64,000 bases of DNA from contig JAEWPB010000137.1 of NCBI GenBank assembly GCA_023399465.1, positions 25,944-89,943 of the forward strand, given 5' to 3'. Shown in pieces: positions 28,233-36,116 of the stretch (positions within the stretch are counted from its first letter, which is position 1; every line of letters starts with the position of its first letter). The notes under the pieces were generated by a model. It worked only from the letters and a program-made list of their open reading frames with translations. It searched no databases and was not told where the DNA came from. Origin of the DNA: Pseudomonadota bacterium (GTDB lineage: Bacteria > Pseudomonadota > Alphaproteobacteria > Rhizobiales > Rhizobiaceae). Both the position numbers and the translations under genes were made by a program.

Positions 28233-29047
28233 ACGCGATATCCATCGGCCCGCTCATGTTTTCAGCGGAGAGATTTGCCGTCATTCTCGGTATCGTCACC
28301 TTCCTGATCGCGACGGCTTTCCTGAGCGCAAAGGTGGACCGGCGTCTTGATCGCTGGTCGGGCGTGGCCCTGCTATTGGGGCTGGTGATGGCGCGCGCCG
28401 GTCACGTGCTCCTTTATCTCGACAGCTTCATTGTCGAGCCGTGGCGGATCTTCGCCGTCTGGCAGGGCGGCTTTTCCTGGATCGGCGGATTATGTGGCGT
28501 ATCGATCGCGCTGATACTTCTCGCCCGCAAGGCAATGCCCGCCGTGCCCTGGGCGATGATGGCGATTGCTGCCGGCGGTTTCGTCTGGCTGGTGACATGG
28601 GAGATTTCCGGCACCAAGGCCGCGCCCCCGGCACCGGACCGATGGTTCACGACCCTCGACGGCCGTCCGATCAACCTGTCGGAGCGCGCCAACCGCACTG
28701 CCGTCGTCAATCTCTGGGCCACATGGTGTCCGCCCTGCCGCCGCGAAATGCCGCTGCTGGTGGAGATCGCCCGCCAAAACCCCGATGTCGATTTCATCTT
28801 TGCCAACCAGGGCGAGGGCCGCCAGACGATCGAGGCATATCTGGATGCCGAAGGTATCGCGATCGAAACCCTGCTTCTCGACCAGTTCTCGGAACTCTCC
28901 CGCCACTACGCCGCCCCGGGCATGCCGACCACGCTCTTCCTCGGCGCCGACGGCAGTTTACGCAACTCCCATCTCGGCGAGATCTCACGCGAGGTTCTCG
29001 TCGACAAGATCTCCCGGCTGACAAAGCCTACCGAAAACAAGGATTGA
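28229..29047 (+). CDS. Membrane thioredoxin: Lgt-like helices fused to a TlpA domain
   Basis: A 272-residue protein. Residues 1-125 form about four helices. The stretch RAGHVLLY...PWRIFAVWQGGFSWIGGLCG closely follows the core of prolipoprotein diacylglyceryl transferase (Lgt), but only that part of the enzyme is present. From about residue 135 a periplasmic TlpA/ResA-like thioredoxin fold follows, with the CPPC site at C167-C170 in NLWATWCPPCRREMP and a cis-Pro loop PGMPTTLFL. The thioredoxin half probably receives electrons from the upstream DsbD, as ScsD does. The Lgt-like half is too short to be a working transferase and may only be an anchor, or bind lipid substrate. Confidence 0.8.
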   Translation: MNAISIGPLMFSAERFAVILGIVTFLIATAFLSAKVDRRLDRWSGVALLLGLVMARAGHVLLYLDSFIVEPWRIFAVWQGGFSWIGGLCGVSIALILLARKAMPAVPWAMMAIAAGGFVWLVTWEISGTKAAPPAPDRWFTTLDGRPINLSERANRTAVVNLWATWCPPCRREMPLLVEIARQNPDVDFIFANQGEGRQTIEAYLDAEGIAIETLLLDQFSELSRHYAAPGMPTTLFLGADGSLRNSHLGEISREVLVDKISRLTKPTENKD

Positions 29048-29053
29048 ACCTGA

Positions 29054-29749
29054 ATGCGACTGCCCATTACCCGACCTCCGCTGACGGGCTCCCTGCTCAT
29101 CGGGCTTGCGCTTGCGCTCTCCTCCTGCGCGCAGACGAGCAGTGAGGGGCCCAAGTCCACAGCACCCGTCATCCCCGCCTCGACGGTCAGCATGTATTCC
29201 GCCATCCACGACGGAGAAAACACCATCCCCGGCATCGACGTTGCGAAAGTCGATCCGAAGTATCTGCGCCAGCTCGTCGACTACCGCACCGCGGAGCCAC
29301 CCGGCACCATCGTGGTCGATCCCCACGCGCGCTTTCTCTATCTGGTCATGGAAAACGGCAAGGCGATGCGCTACGGCGTCGGCGTGGCGAAAGCCGGCCT
29401 CGAGTTCCAGGGAGAAGCGAGGATCGAGCGCAAGGCGCAATGGCCTCGCTGGACACCCACGCCGAACATGATCAAGCGCGAACCGGAACGCTACGGCCCG
29501 CTCGCCGGCGGCCTCGAGGGCGGCATCCGCAACCCGCTTGGCGCACGCGCGCTCTACCTTTACAAGGACGGTAACGATACCCTGTACCGTATCCACGGCA
29601 CCACCGAGCCATGGACGATCGGCAAGTCGGTGTCTTCGGGCTGCATCCGGCTTTTCAATCACGATATCATCGACCTCCATCGACGCGTCCCGAAGGGATC
29701 GCGCGTTGTGGTCTTGAACGCAGAACAATCAGGACAGGGAACGATCTGA
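29054..29749 (+). CDS. L,D-transpeptidase (YkuD) lipoprotein
   Basis: A 231-residue cell-wall enzyme. A lipoprotein signal ends at LSSC25. The YkuD domain spans about residues 80-225, with substrate His in YRIHGTTEPWTIG and the catalytic Cys in SVSSGCIRLFNHD. Such enzymes make 3-3 peptidoglycan cross-links or attach proteins to the wall. The catalytic Cys must stay reduced in the periplasm, which may be why it is embedded between DsbD/TlpA-type reductases and a DsbA-like protein (inference). Its TGA overlaps the next ATG by one base (TGATG). Confidence 0.85.
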   Translation: MRLPITRPPLTGSLLIGLALALSSCAQTSSEGPKSTAPVIPASTVSMYSAIHDGENTIPGIDVAKVDPKYLRQLVDYRTAEPPGTIVVDPHARFLYLVMENGKAMRYGVGVAKAGLEFQGEARIERKAQWPRWTPTPNMIKREPERYGPLAGGLEGGIRNPLGARALYLYKDGNDTLYRIHGTTEPWTIGKSVSSGCIRLFNHDIIDLHRRVPKGSRVVVLNAEQSGQGTI

Positions 29750-30357
29750 TGATCACACGCAGAAACATGATGATCGCGACCATCGGCGGGGCAGCGACCG
29801 CGATTGCCGCGCCGCGGCTGGCAGCCGCCCAGGGCCTGAGCAAAGAGGAGGTGTTCTTCGACAAGGACGCGCCGGTACTCGGCAACCCGAAGGGCGACGT
29901 GACCATCGTCGAGTACTTCGATTACCAGTGCGCCTACTGCCGCAAGGTGCATCCGATCCTTGAAAAGATCGTGAAGAACGATGGCAAGATCCGCCTCGTC
30001 CTCAAGGATTGGCCGGTCTTCGGCCCCGCTTCGGTCTTTGCGGCGCAAGCCGTTCTGGGCGCGGCGCAGATCGGAAAATATGCGCCCGCGCTGAATGCGG
30101 TAATGATGTCGCCGGGCAAGCTCGACGAAGAGACGGTGGAAAAGGCGCTGACCGGCATCGGGCTGAAGATGGACGACATCGCCGCCGCGGTAAACAAGCA
30201 CAACACCAAGATATCCGGTCTGCTCGACCGCAACTACGGTCAGGCGCTGGCCTTCAACTTTTCCGGCACCCCGTCCTTTGTCATCGGGTCGGCGGTCTAT
30301 CCGGGCTTTCTCGACGAGAAGGCGCTGAAGAAGGCGATCGCTAAGGCGCGAGGTTGA
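29749..30357 (+). CDS. DsbA/ScsC-like periplasmic thioredoxin-fold protein
   Basis: A 202-residue exported protein with a twin-Arg-like N-terminus (MITRRNMMIATIGG), cleavage after AAAQ (about residue 28), and a DsbA-type thioredoxin fold. The active site is C61-A-Y-C64 in YFDYQCAYCRKVHP and the cis-Pro loop is FSGTPSFVIG. CAYC and the Com1/ScsC-like length suggest an isomerase or copper-linked thiol protein rather than classical CPHC DsbA. Last gene of the dsbD operon; translation is coupled to the transpeptidase. Its 3' end overlaps the convergent Atu4866-family frame by 17 bp. Confidence 0.85.
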   Translation: MITRRNMMIATIGGAATAIAAPRLAAAQGLSKEEVFFDKDAPVLGNPKGDVTIVEYFDYQCAYCRKVHPILEKIVKNDGKIRLVLKDWPVFGPASVFAAQAVLGAAQIGKYAPALNAVMMSPGKLDEETVEKALTGIGLKMDDIAAAVNKHNTKISGLLDRNYGQALAFNFSGTPSFVIGSAVYPGFLDEKALKKAIAKARG

Positions 30358-30880
30358 TATCCCGGGCGGAAGGGGACAGAAGGTCTCCTTCCGCCGGTTC
30401 GTCACGCTCTGCCGAAGGTCGTCGGCGAAACCGCCGACGCGATATGTGACCACCAGTTCGGCGGCTTCCGCTGAAGTTAAGTTGGGTCACTCCCTGTTTA
30501 TCGTCGCGATAGAGGATCATTCCGGCGTGGTGCAGAACGTCGTCGATGAAGTCGCCGTCGGCTGTGAAACCAGTATCGTCCCAATAGTAGATATAGGTGC
30601 CTCGCACTTCGTACCGGCCTTGGTAGGCGCTTTCACGGGTTCCTCTGGCTTCGTCGTATCGGCCATTCGATAGGAGATTGTGGCGAATGTAGCCATCGCT
30701 GGTTTTCCACATTCCAACAAAGGGATGGCTTTTATCAGCAGGTTCGCTCATTTGTTCGCGCGGCTTTGGATTGATCATCTGAGCTTCTCCCTTGCCCATG
30801 AAAAATGTGGTTGTCGCTGCTGTGCCGATAAGCAGCAAGGCTGCGCACCTAATCAATTCTCTCATCCAATGTTCTTGCAT
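30341..30880 (-). CDS. Atu4866-family secreted protein with an abnormal C-terminal tail
   Basis: A frame of 179 residues. A signal-like N-terminus (RCAALLLIGTAATTTFFMG) leads to an Atu4866-type beta fold: HPFVGMWKTSDGYIRHNLL, RYDEARGTRESAYQGRYEV, YYWDDTGFTADGDF, HHAGMILYRDD. The family usually ends soon after the last motif. Here about 35 extra residues (SRRTGGHISRRRFRRRPSAERD and on) of Arg-rich, out-of-character sequence run into the dsbA end, so the natural 3' end may have been lost. A second ATG at 30865 may be the true start. Function is unknown; members are small and possibly secreted. G+C of the true domain is lower than that of the tail. Confidence 0.65.
   Translation of the reverse strand: MQEHWMRELIRCAALLLIGTAATTTFFMGKGEAQMINPKPREQMSEPADKSHPFVGMWKTSDGYIRHNLLSNGRYDEARGTRESAYQGRYEVRGTYIYYWDDTGFTADGDFIDDVLHHAGMILYRDDKQGVTQLNFSGSRRTGGHISRRRFRRRPSAERDEPAEGDLLSPSARDINLAP
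30365..30395 (+). terminator. Hairpin after the dsb operon
   Basis: GGCGGAAGG (30365-30373) pairs perfectly with CCTTCCGCC (30387-30395), 8 bp beyond the DsbA-like stop. No T-run follows. A second perfect 8-bp stem lies at 30420-30439. The two together resemble short palindromic intergenic elements common in rhizobia, or an operon-end structure. Confidence 0.5.
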
Positions 30881-30950
30881 CGGCCTGTGAGGAAGCTGCT
30901 GCCACGGTCAGGAGGATAACGCTCGATAAAACTTTGGCTTTGCTTGTCAT
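30849..30950 (-). CDS. Short signal-peptide-like frame, possible gene remnant
   Basis: Thirty-three residues from ATG at 30950: MTSKAKVLSSVILLTVAAAS then SQADARTLDERID and TAG. A basic start, a hydrophobic core and an Ala-x-Ala-type end look like an export signal. It overlaps the start of the Atu4866 frame in another register. It may be the remaining 5' end of a lost exported-protein gene, or a leader. No family match is possible at this length. Confidence 0.3.
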   Translation of the reverse strand: MTSKAKVLSSVILLTVAAASSQADARTLDERID

Positions 30951-31004
30951 GCGAAATACCTTTCTGTTGGCCCTGTTCGTCAAATTGCACCGTGAGCGCG
31001 CATT

Positions 31005-31736
31005 TCAGGTGCTCGCCCTTGGCCGCACGACGATTTCTGAAGTGTCCACGTCTGCGGGTTGGTTGATGACATGGGCGATGGCATTGGCGATGGCCGATGG
31101 CTTCAAAGCGATGGCGCGAAATTCCTCCATAGCCTTTGCAGCAAACGGATCGGTGATGGTGGATGCCAATTCTGATTCCACCACGCCCGGATAGACGCAG
31201 GTGACCCGGATTTTATCGTTTTCTTGCCGCAGGCCATCGGAAATGGCGCGCACCGCATATTTTGTCGCGCAGTAGACAGCGGCAGTGGGAGAGACGGCTA
31301 ATCCGCCTATCGATGCGATGTTGATGATCTGGCCTGCCTGCTGGCGCTGCATTGTTGGAAGCACGGCAGCAATGCCATAGAGAATGCCCTTGATATTGAC
31401 GTCGATCATTCTATCCCATTCATCAATCTTGAGGCTGGAGACGAGTGAAAGGGGCATAACACCGGCGTTATTGACGAGCACATCAATTGAGCCGAAGTGT
31501 GTGAGCGCGGCATTTGCAAAGCGCTGCAGGCTGTATTGGGAGGTGACGTCGAGTTCCTGCCAATTAACAACGCCTCCTTCAATGATGATCTGATTGGCGA
31601 GCGCTTCAAGGCGGTCTGTACGCCTTGCTCCAATCATTACGTTGGCGCCGTGCTCGGCAAGTGTTTTGGCGGTTTCTTCGCCGATACCGCTTGATGCGCC
31701 GGTTATGAGAATGGTCTTGCCGCGAATGTTATCCAT
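31005..31736 (-). CDS. Short-chain dehydrogenase/reductase
   Basis: A 243-residue classical SDR: cofactor loop TGASSGIGEETA (residues 12-23), an Arg-Arg after the second strand (GARRTDRLEAL) pointing to NADP(H), NNAGVMP, the IASIGG serine region and YCATKYAVRAIS. It belongs to the large group often annotated as SDR family oxidoreductase next to LysR or cupin genes in Rhizobium and Agrobacterium. Substrate unknown. It is one of several minus-strand genes in the lower-G+C segment, and the LysR protein encoded upstream may control it. Confidence 0.85.
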   Translation of the reverse strand: MDNIRGKTILITGASSGIGEETAKTLAEHGANVMIGARRTDRLEALANQIIIEGGVVNWQELDVTSQYSLQRFANAALTHFGSIDVLVNNAGVMPLSLVSSLKIDEWDRMIDVNIKGILYGIAAVLPTMQRQQAGQIINIASIGGLAVSPTAAVYCATKYAVRAISDGLRQENDKIRVTCVYPGVVESELASTITDPFAAKAMEEFRAIALKPSAIANAIAHVINQPADVDTSEIVVRPRAST

Positions 31737-31837
31737 GGTCGATCCTCACGATGCTAGATTGTTCCTAGGGAGTTGGGTCCGCAGAAATGCTTGGACAAAT
31801 GATCCAAGCATTTCGATCGGCATGTGAGCGGGGAAGC

Positions 31838-32140
31838 TTATTGGTTGGGGGACAGGCTTTCCGCCTGCAGCAACCAAACCTGCTTGTTGTCGCTCGATAG
31901 CGGCGGGTAGGTTGCTGGATGCTGCGAATTCCAACCGAGCGTGACGTGGTCGCCAGGGCGGAGTTGGGAAATGTCGGCGCCTGTTGGTAGACGATAGGCA
32001 TCGCCGCCATTCAGATGAACCACATGGTCATTGCGATGAATGGACTTGATGACACCTTGGGTGCTGAACTGCGCAGAAGATGCTTGGCTGTAAGAGCTCA
32101 GGATTATGGCTGAAGCCAAGACCAGTGATGTTTTACTCAT
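31838..32140 (-). CDS. DUF1344-like small secreted protein
   Basis: A 100-residue protein with a signal peptide (SLVLASAIILSSYSQASSAQ). A small beta domain follows the DUF1344 plan: TQGVIKSIHRNDHVVHLNGGDAYRLP, then a LRPGDHVTLGW turn. DUF1344 proteins are short periplasmic or secreted proteins of unknown role common in Rhizobiales. The match is by pattern only and this copy is longer at its C-terminus than most. Located between the SDR and LysR genes in the lower-G+C segment. Confidence 0.55.
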   Translation of the reverse strand: MSKTSLVLASAIILSSYSQASSAQFSTQGVIKSIHRNDHVVHLNGGDAYRLPTGADISQLRPGDHVTLGWNSQHPATYPPLSSDNKQVWLLQAESLSPNQ

Positions 32141-32246
32141 GGGGGAAACTCCTTCTTGATGATGACGGGTGAACCGTCGAAAGAAGGTGTCTCATGTTTG
32201 TCCGGATAAATAATCAGCCGATTTTTATCAGGGTTTGTTAGCTGCG

Positions 32247-33179
32247 CTACACAATGTTGGGTGCGACTGTGTGCTGAGATGCCTCGCGTATGAAATCAAT
32301 GAATGTGCGAAGGGCTGGCGCCATTTGGCGCTGCTGCGGATAGCAGAGATGATAGCCCTCGAAGCTCTTGCAGTAGTCGGGCATTAATTTCATCAATCGG
32401 CCATGTGCGACGTGTAAACCAATCTCCAGATTGGTTGCAAAGGCGATACCGCAGCTGTCGAGGCAAGCCCGCAGCATCAATGCACGGTCATCGATAATCA
32501 AAGCTGGTTTCGGGGATATTTCAAACCATTGGCCTTCGCAATGGAACTCCCAGGCATAGGGCCTGCTGCGCCCCGACCAGCGCCAGAGAATGCAATCATG
32601 GGCCATCAGGTCTTGAGGTGAAAGCGGCACGCCTGCTCTTTCAAGATAGGCAGGTGTTGCAACGGGGTACTGACACAGCTCTCGTCCGATTTGAACGGCG
32701 ACCAGATCGCGCTCAAGTACTTCTCTTGGACGAATTCCAATGTCATAGCCACCAGCGACGATATCAACAACTGCGTCATCGACCGTTATATCGAGGATGA
32801 CCTGCGGAAAAGCTCTGCGAAAGCGGCCCAAATGGGGTGCGAGATAGGCTGCGGCAGCCATGCGTGCCGAATGAATGCGCACAACACCGGCGGGCTTGTC
32901 GCGAAAATGAAGAGCATCACTCAGCGCCGATTGTATCTCGTCCACGGCAGGCCGTAGGCGTAAAAACAGGGCCTCTCCAGCTGGCGTTAATGCTACGCTT
33001 CGTGTTGTGCGGTTAAGTAGCCGTAGCCCAAGGCGCTCCTCTAATGCACGCATCGTCTGGCTAAGCGACGAAGGCGTCACGCCGAGGCTTTCAGCAGCGC
33101 GGCTAAAACTTGAAGCCTCAGCAATTGCGATGAAGGCGCGAAGCTGTGCGTAATCCGTACCGTGTAAATTTAGGTTCAT
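32247..33179 (-). CDS. LysR-family transcriptional regulator
   Basis: A 310-residue LysR regulator. The winged HTH reads QLRAFIAIAEASSFSRAAESLGVTPSSLSQTMRALEERLGLRLLNRTTRSV (in parts, residues about 13-65), followed by a periplasmic-binding-protein-like effector domain to the end. The wing LNRTTRSVALTPAGE is typical of the CrgA-like group that controls adjacent SDR or NADP-oxidoreductase genes. It lies at the right end of the lower-G+C segment, on the same strand as the genes it may regulate rather than divergent, which is slightly unusual for LysR proteins. Confidence 0.85.
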   Translation of the reverse strand: MNLNLHGTDYAQLRAFIAIAEASSFSRAAESLGVTPSSLSQTMRALEERLGLRLLNRTTRSVALTPAGEALFLRLRPAVDEIQSALSDALHFRDKPAGVVRIHSARMAAAAYLAPHLGRFRRAFPQVILDITVDDAVVDIVAGGYDIGIRPREVLERDLVAVQIGRELCQYPVATPAYLERAGVPLSPQDLMAHDCILWRWSGRSRPYAWEFHCEGQWFEISPKPALIIDDRALMLRACLDSCGIAFATNLEIGLHVAHGRLMKLMPDYCKSFEGYHLCYPQQRQMAPALRTFIDFIREASQHTVAPNIV

Positions 33180-33204
33180 GGTCGAAGTTTGTCGCAGAGC
33201 TATT

Positions 33205-33357
33205 TCATGAAGTCAAAGGCTGGCGCGTCGGTCGGCCCGTACCGTAAAGTTCGCCGGCAAGCACCGTATGGAAGTTGCCGCTGAACTGCAGGTAGCCGAA
33301 GTACGATCCGACCGCCAGCCCGATGACGACAGCGCCGAGCAAGACAAACCGAGGCAG
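33205..33357 (-). pseudogene. Truncated tyrosine/dual-specificity phosphatase-like gene (5' end only)
   Basis: Right after the YqaA-like stop, in the same register, about 50 codons read LPRFVLLGAVVIGLAVGSYF, GYLQFSGNFHTVLAGELY and then GTGRPTRQPLTS, ending at TGA 33205-33207. A TM anchor followed by a NFHTV-x-x-GELYR-like motif is the usual N-terminus of exported dual-specificity/tyrosine phosphatases of rhizobia. The Cys-x5-Arg catalytic loop and everything downstream are missing. The break falls where base composition drops to the island level. No ATG is present; TTG at 33342 is a possible start. Confidence 0.55.
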
Positions 33358-33360
33358 ATG

Positions 33361-33801
33361 TCAGGAGGCTACTTGCAGCGTCGCATAGGCGAGGACGAGA
33401 TATCGTCCGATCTTGCCGATCGCCACCAGCGGCACAAAAGTGACGAGCGGCTCCCGCAGCAGGCCGGCGACCACCGTCAGCGCATCGCCGAAGATCGGCA
33501 TCCATGACAGAAGCAGCGACCAGCGCCCGTAGCGGTGATACCAGCCCGATGCGCGGTCGAGCGCGGCACCGCTGACCGGAAACCATCGGCGGTCACGAAA
33601 GCGCTCGATGCCGCGTCCGATCACCCAGTTGATCACCGCCCCGAGAATGTTTCCCACGCTCGCCACCGTCACCAGTGCCCACAGCGGAAAGCCGCCACTC
33701 AGCACCAGGCCGACGAATACCGGTTCCGATTGCATGGGCAAAACGCTCGCCGCCCCGAGCGCCACCAGGAAGAGGGACAGAAGTGCAAGAAAGGTGGTCA
33801 A
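33361..33801 (-). CDS. YqaA-like VTT-domain (SNARE-associated/DedA superfamily) membrane protein
   Basis: A 146-residue inner-membrane protein. An N-terminal helix ending in SVLPMQSEPVFVGLVLSGG is followed by the conserved VASVGNILGAVINWVIGR glycine/asparagine segment and the re-entrant region RYGRWSLLLSWMPIFGDALTVVAGLLR, which marks the YqaA branch of VTT proteins. VTT proteins of the DedA group support membrane lipid recycling; the role of YqaA members is less clear. Its only reasonable start is TTG at 33801, since the upstream frame closes in TGA. It was probably co-transcribed with the phosphatase-like gene that is now truncated behind it. Confidence 0.8.
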   Translation of the reverse strand: MTTFLALLSLFLVALGAASVLPMQSEPVFVGLVLSGGFPLWALVTVASVGNILGAVINWVIGRGIERFRDRRWFPVSGAALDRASGWYHRYGRWSLLLSWMPIFGDALTVVAGLLREPLVTFVPLVAIGKIGRYLVLAYATLQVAS

Positions 33802-33978
33802 GTCGGGCTGCCCTGCAGAGAAACGTCACGCCGCGGGCAGGAAGTCACCCGATAGTCCACGCATTCATCGTTCGAAGCGCTGCCAAAAGCAACCGGCATC
33901 CGGCGCATATTCGAGTGAAGCGGAAACCTCTTGCCGAAAAGGGCATACTGCCCGGTCGGGCTCGAGCGGCGCCGAACC

Positions 33979-36105
33979 TCAGAACAGGTCGCTCGACAGC
34001 TCCACCGAATTGAAGCCACGCTTCAGGGCATCCGGACCGGAGGCGCCGACGATGCGCGCCAGCACGTGGTTCATCGTCTGCGGGTCGTTGTCGAAACCGC
34101 CATGGGTGGTCGATCGGCTTGCCTGCCGCTGCAACGCGCGCCCGTTGCGGCCGATGGCGCCGGCAAGATGATAGGCGATCCCATCGATGCTCTTCGCCGG
34201 CATATGGATGTCCATGCCCGCGATCGGCGTACCGCGCCGTTCCTCGAGAGCATTCGACACGAGATAGAGCAGCGACTTGCGGTAGAGGGCCGCGACGCTG
34301 TCGGCCTGCTCGGCCCTGTCGGTCAGATTGTACACGGCAAAAGGCTCACGCTTGCCGGTCAGGCCCAGCGCGATCGGCTTCAACGTGGTGTCGAAGCTGT
34401 GTACGTCGCAGGCCGGCGCAAACAGGCTTACCGTTCCGGTCCTGCCCGCGAGATCGAACTTGTCCTCCAGCGCACGGTGGAACATCTCGGCGAGCAGGAT
34501 CGTGCCGGCGCTATGACCGATGAAATGCACCGGCAAAGGACGGCGCTTGCCACGGGCGCTGACCGCTTTGACGATAGCGAGGGTGGCGCGCCAGCCGTCT
34601 CCACCGCACGCCATGTCGGAGTTGAGCTCGGCATCGGCCTTCATCTCCCTCCAGAAAGGCGCGACGAGGGTGCGCGAGGACGCCTCGATCAGGGTATCGG
34701 TGAGATCGGTGAGGCCGGCCGCTCGCTCCGCGGCCATGCCCCAGACGCGTCCGATGAGATCCTCGGCAACGTCGCCGAGCCCGGTGCGCCACAGGTAGAA
34801 GATCGGCCAAACGCGATTGCGCTTGAAGCCGTCGACCATCGCCGCCGCGCGTGCGACCGCATTATCGAGATTGTTGATCCCGCCATGGGCGTAGAACACC
34901 ACGTGATCGTATTTGTCCGCCCCTGCCCCATCCGTCAGATGATGGATCGTTTCGGCCACAGCCTCCTTCGACGAGGCGTAGGGCGGTTCGGCGGAATAGA
35001 GCCCGTCCTTGAGGTGGATGTAGTGCCCGAGGATATTGAGGTTGGGCTCGGATCCGCGCGATCGACCGGCTCCGGGCTTCAGTTCCTGCCTGGCGACGCT
35101 GCGGTAGCCACCGGCAAATCCCGAAGGACGCCCGACCGGCGCCTGCAGGCGCAGAACCCAGGCATCGAGCACATGGGCGCTCCAATCCTCGTAGGACCAG
35201 TGCGCCATTCCCGGCGCCGCTCCGGTCGTAGCGCTTCCTGCCGGCGGCGGCGGAAGGGCGCTGGCCCAGTCGAACCCGCCCCAGCCTTCGCCCCAGGAAT
35301 TCAGCAGGATGAAGCCATGGCAATCGTAACCGACGATGGCGAAGGCATGTGCCCCGCGCATTTGCGCCATCGCCGCGCCCCCTTTCGGCAGGTCGATGCG
35401 TCCGCCATTCCTTGCGACCTCGGCGGATTCCCAGCCGCTGTGGATCATCGCCGTGCAATAGATCGCCTTGGCCTCGTTCAAGGCCGCGTGGTAGTGGTTG
35501 AGCACGTGGCGCAGGCGGAAATAGGCGCCGAGCGTTACCTTCCTGGCGTCCTTGGCCATATCGACCGTCAACTGGTAGGACGTGTCGCCGTCGAGGTAAG
35601 GCGCAAGTTCCGACGCGCATACCCCGTGATGGTAGAAGCCCTTGATCGCGCCGCGGGCGCTCGAACCCGGGAGCCTGTCTTCGGCATACTCGTCGAACAG
35701 CCGGGCCTGTTCGTAGAGCATGCGCGCGCTCACCCGCAACGGCACATCCGCCCCCGCCTGGTTGCGGGCGATGTTCTGCAGGTCGATGACCGCCCCCAAC
35801 GCCTGACCTGTGCAGCTTCCCTCGGCGCCCTGGTTGCGCACCGCCAGCCCGAGCCTGGCGAGATCGGGCGGCGGCAGAGTGGTGCCGATCTCGATCAGCC
35901 CCGGCTCGTAGTAGCGATCGCGGAAATCGACAGGATCGGGTCTAACGTTGAGCACGGCATTGTCGATCATGCCGAGCAATTTTCCGTTGCCGCCGTTTTC
36001 CGGGAAGGGAGCGAACTGCGCATCGAGGACGGAGGCAGCCCGCTCGGAGCTCAGATGTCGTCCGGCATGCAGGCTGGCGCACCAGCTATCCCAGGATTGC
36101 AGCAT
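33979..36105 (-). CDS. Papain-like (C1) peptidase fused to an alpha/beta hydrolase
   Basis: A 708-residue two-enzyme protein. Residues about 50-320 form a papain-like peptidase: oxyanion Gln92 and nucleophile Cys98 in NQGAEGSCTGQA, His253 in GAHAFAIVGYD, Asn269 in LLNSWGEGWG. Residues about 395-680 are an alpha/beta hydrolase: HVVFYAHGGINNLDNA supplies the oxyanion turn and Ser532 lies in the elbow HFIGHSAGTILL, with a likely acid in FAPACDVHSFD. No signal peptide or TM segment is seen, so it is probably cytoplasmic or exported by a specialised route. Start at 36105 has GGAGG about 6 nt upstream. It lies 11 bp after the SGNH gene in the same operon. I do not know a named system with this combination; a conflict or effector role is inference. 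Confidence 0.8.
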   Translation of the reverse strand: MLQSWDSWCASLHAGRHLSSERAASVLDAQFAPFPENGGNGKLLGMIDNAVLNVRPDPVDFRDRYYEPGLIEIGTTLPPPDLARLGLAVRNQGAEGSCTGQALGAVIDLQNIARNQAGADVPLRVSARMLYEQARLFDEYAEDRLPGSSARGAIKGFYHHGVCASELAPYLDGDTSYQLTVDMAKDARKVTLGAYFRLRHVLNHYHAALNEAKAIYCTAMIHSGWESAEVARNGGRIDLPKGGAAMAQMRGAHAFAIVGYDCHGFILLNSWGEGWGGFDWASALPPPPAGSATTGAAPGMAHWSYEDWSAHVLDAWVLRLQAPVGRPSGFAGGYRSVARQELKPGAGRSRGSEPNLNILGHYIHLKDGLYSAEPPYASSKEAVAETIHHLTDGAGADKYDHVVFYAHGGINNLDNAVARAAAMVDGFKRNRVWPIFYLWRTGLGDVAEDLIGRVWGMAAERAAGLTDLTDTLIEASSRTLVAPFWREMKADAELNSDMACGGDGWRATLAIVKAVSARGKRRPLPVHFIGHSAGTILLAEMFHRALEDKFDLAGRTGTVSLFAPACDVHSFDTTLKPIALGLTGKREPFAVYNLTDRAEQADSVAALYRKSLLYLVSNALEERRGTPIAGMDIHMPAKSIDGIAYHLAGAIGRNGRALQRQASRSTTHGGFDNDPQTMNHVLARIVGASGPDALKRGFNSVELSSDLF

Positions 36106-36116
36106 TGTAATCCTCC

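Larger units (their letters stand above)
30450..33204. other. Lower-G+C segment, candidate inserted island
   Basis: From about 30.45 kb to 33.2 kb base composition drops to roughly half G+C, and codon use shifts to A/T-ending codons compared with both flanks. It carries Atu4866, an SDR, a DUF1344-like gene and a LysR regulator, all on the minus strand. The left end meets a foreign-looking tail on Atu4866 and the right end abuts a truncated phosphatase-like frame. I found no integrase, transposase or terminal repeat. Confidence 0.55.

Noticed and set aside
30365..30439. The two hairpins after the dsb operon as a named rhizobial repeat family (for example RIME-type)
   Set aside because: Only one copy of each is visible in this window and I cannot compare them with known elements, so they are recorded only as hairpins.
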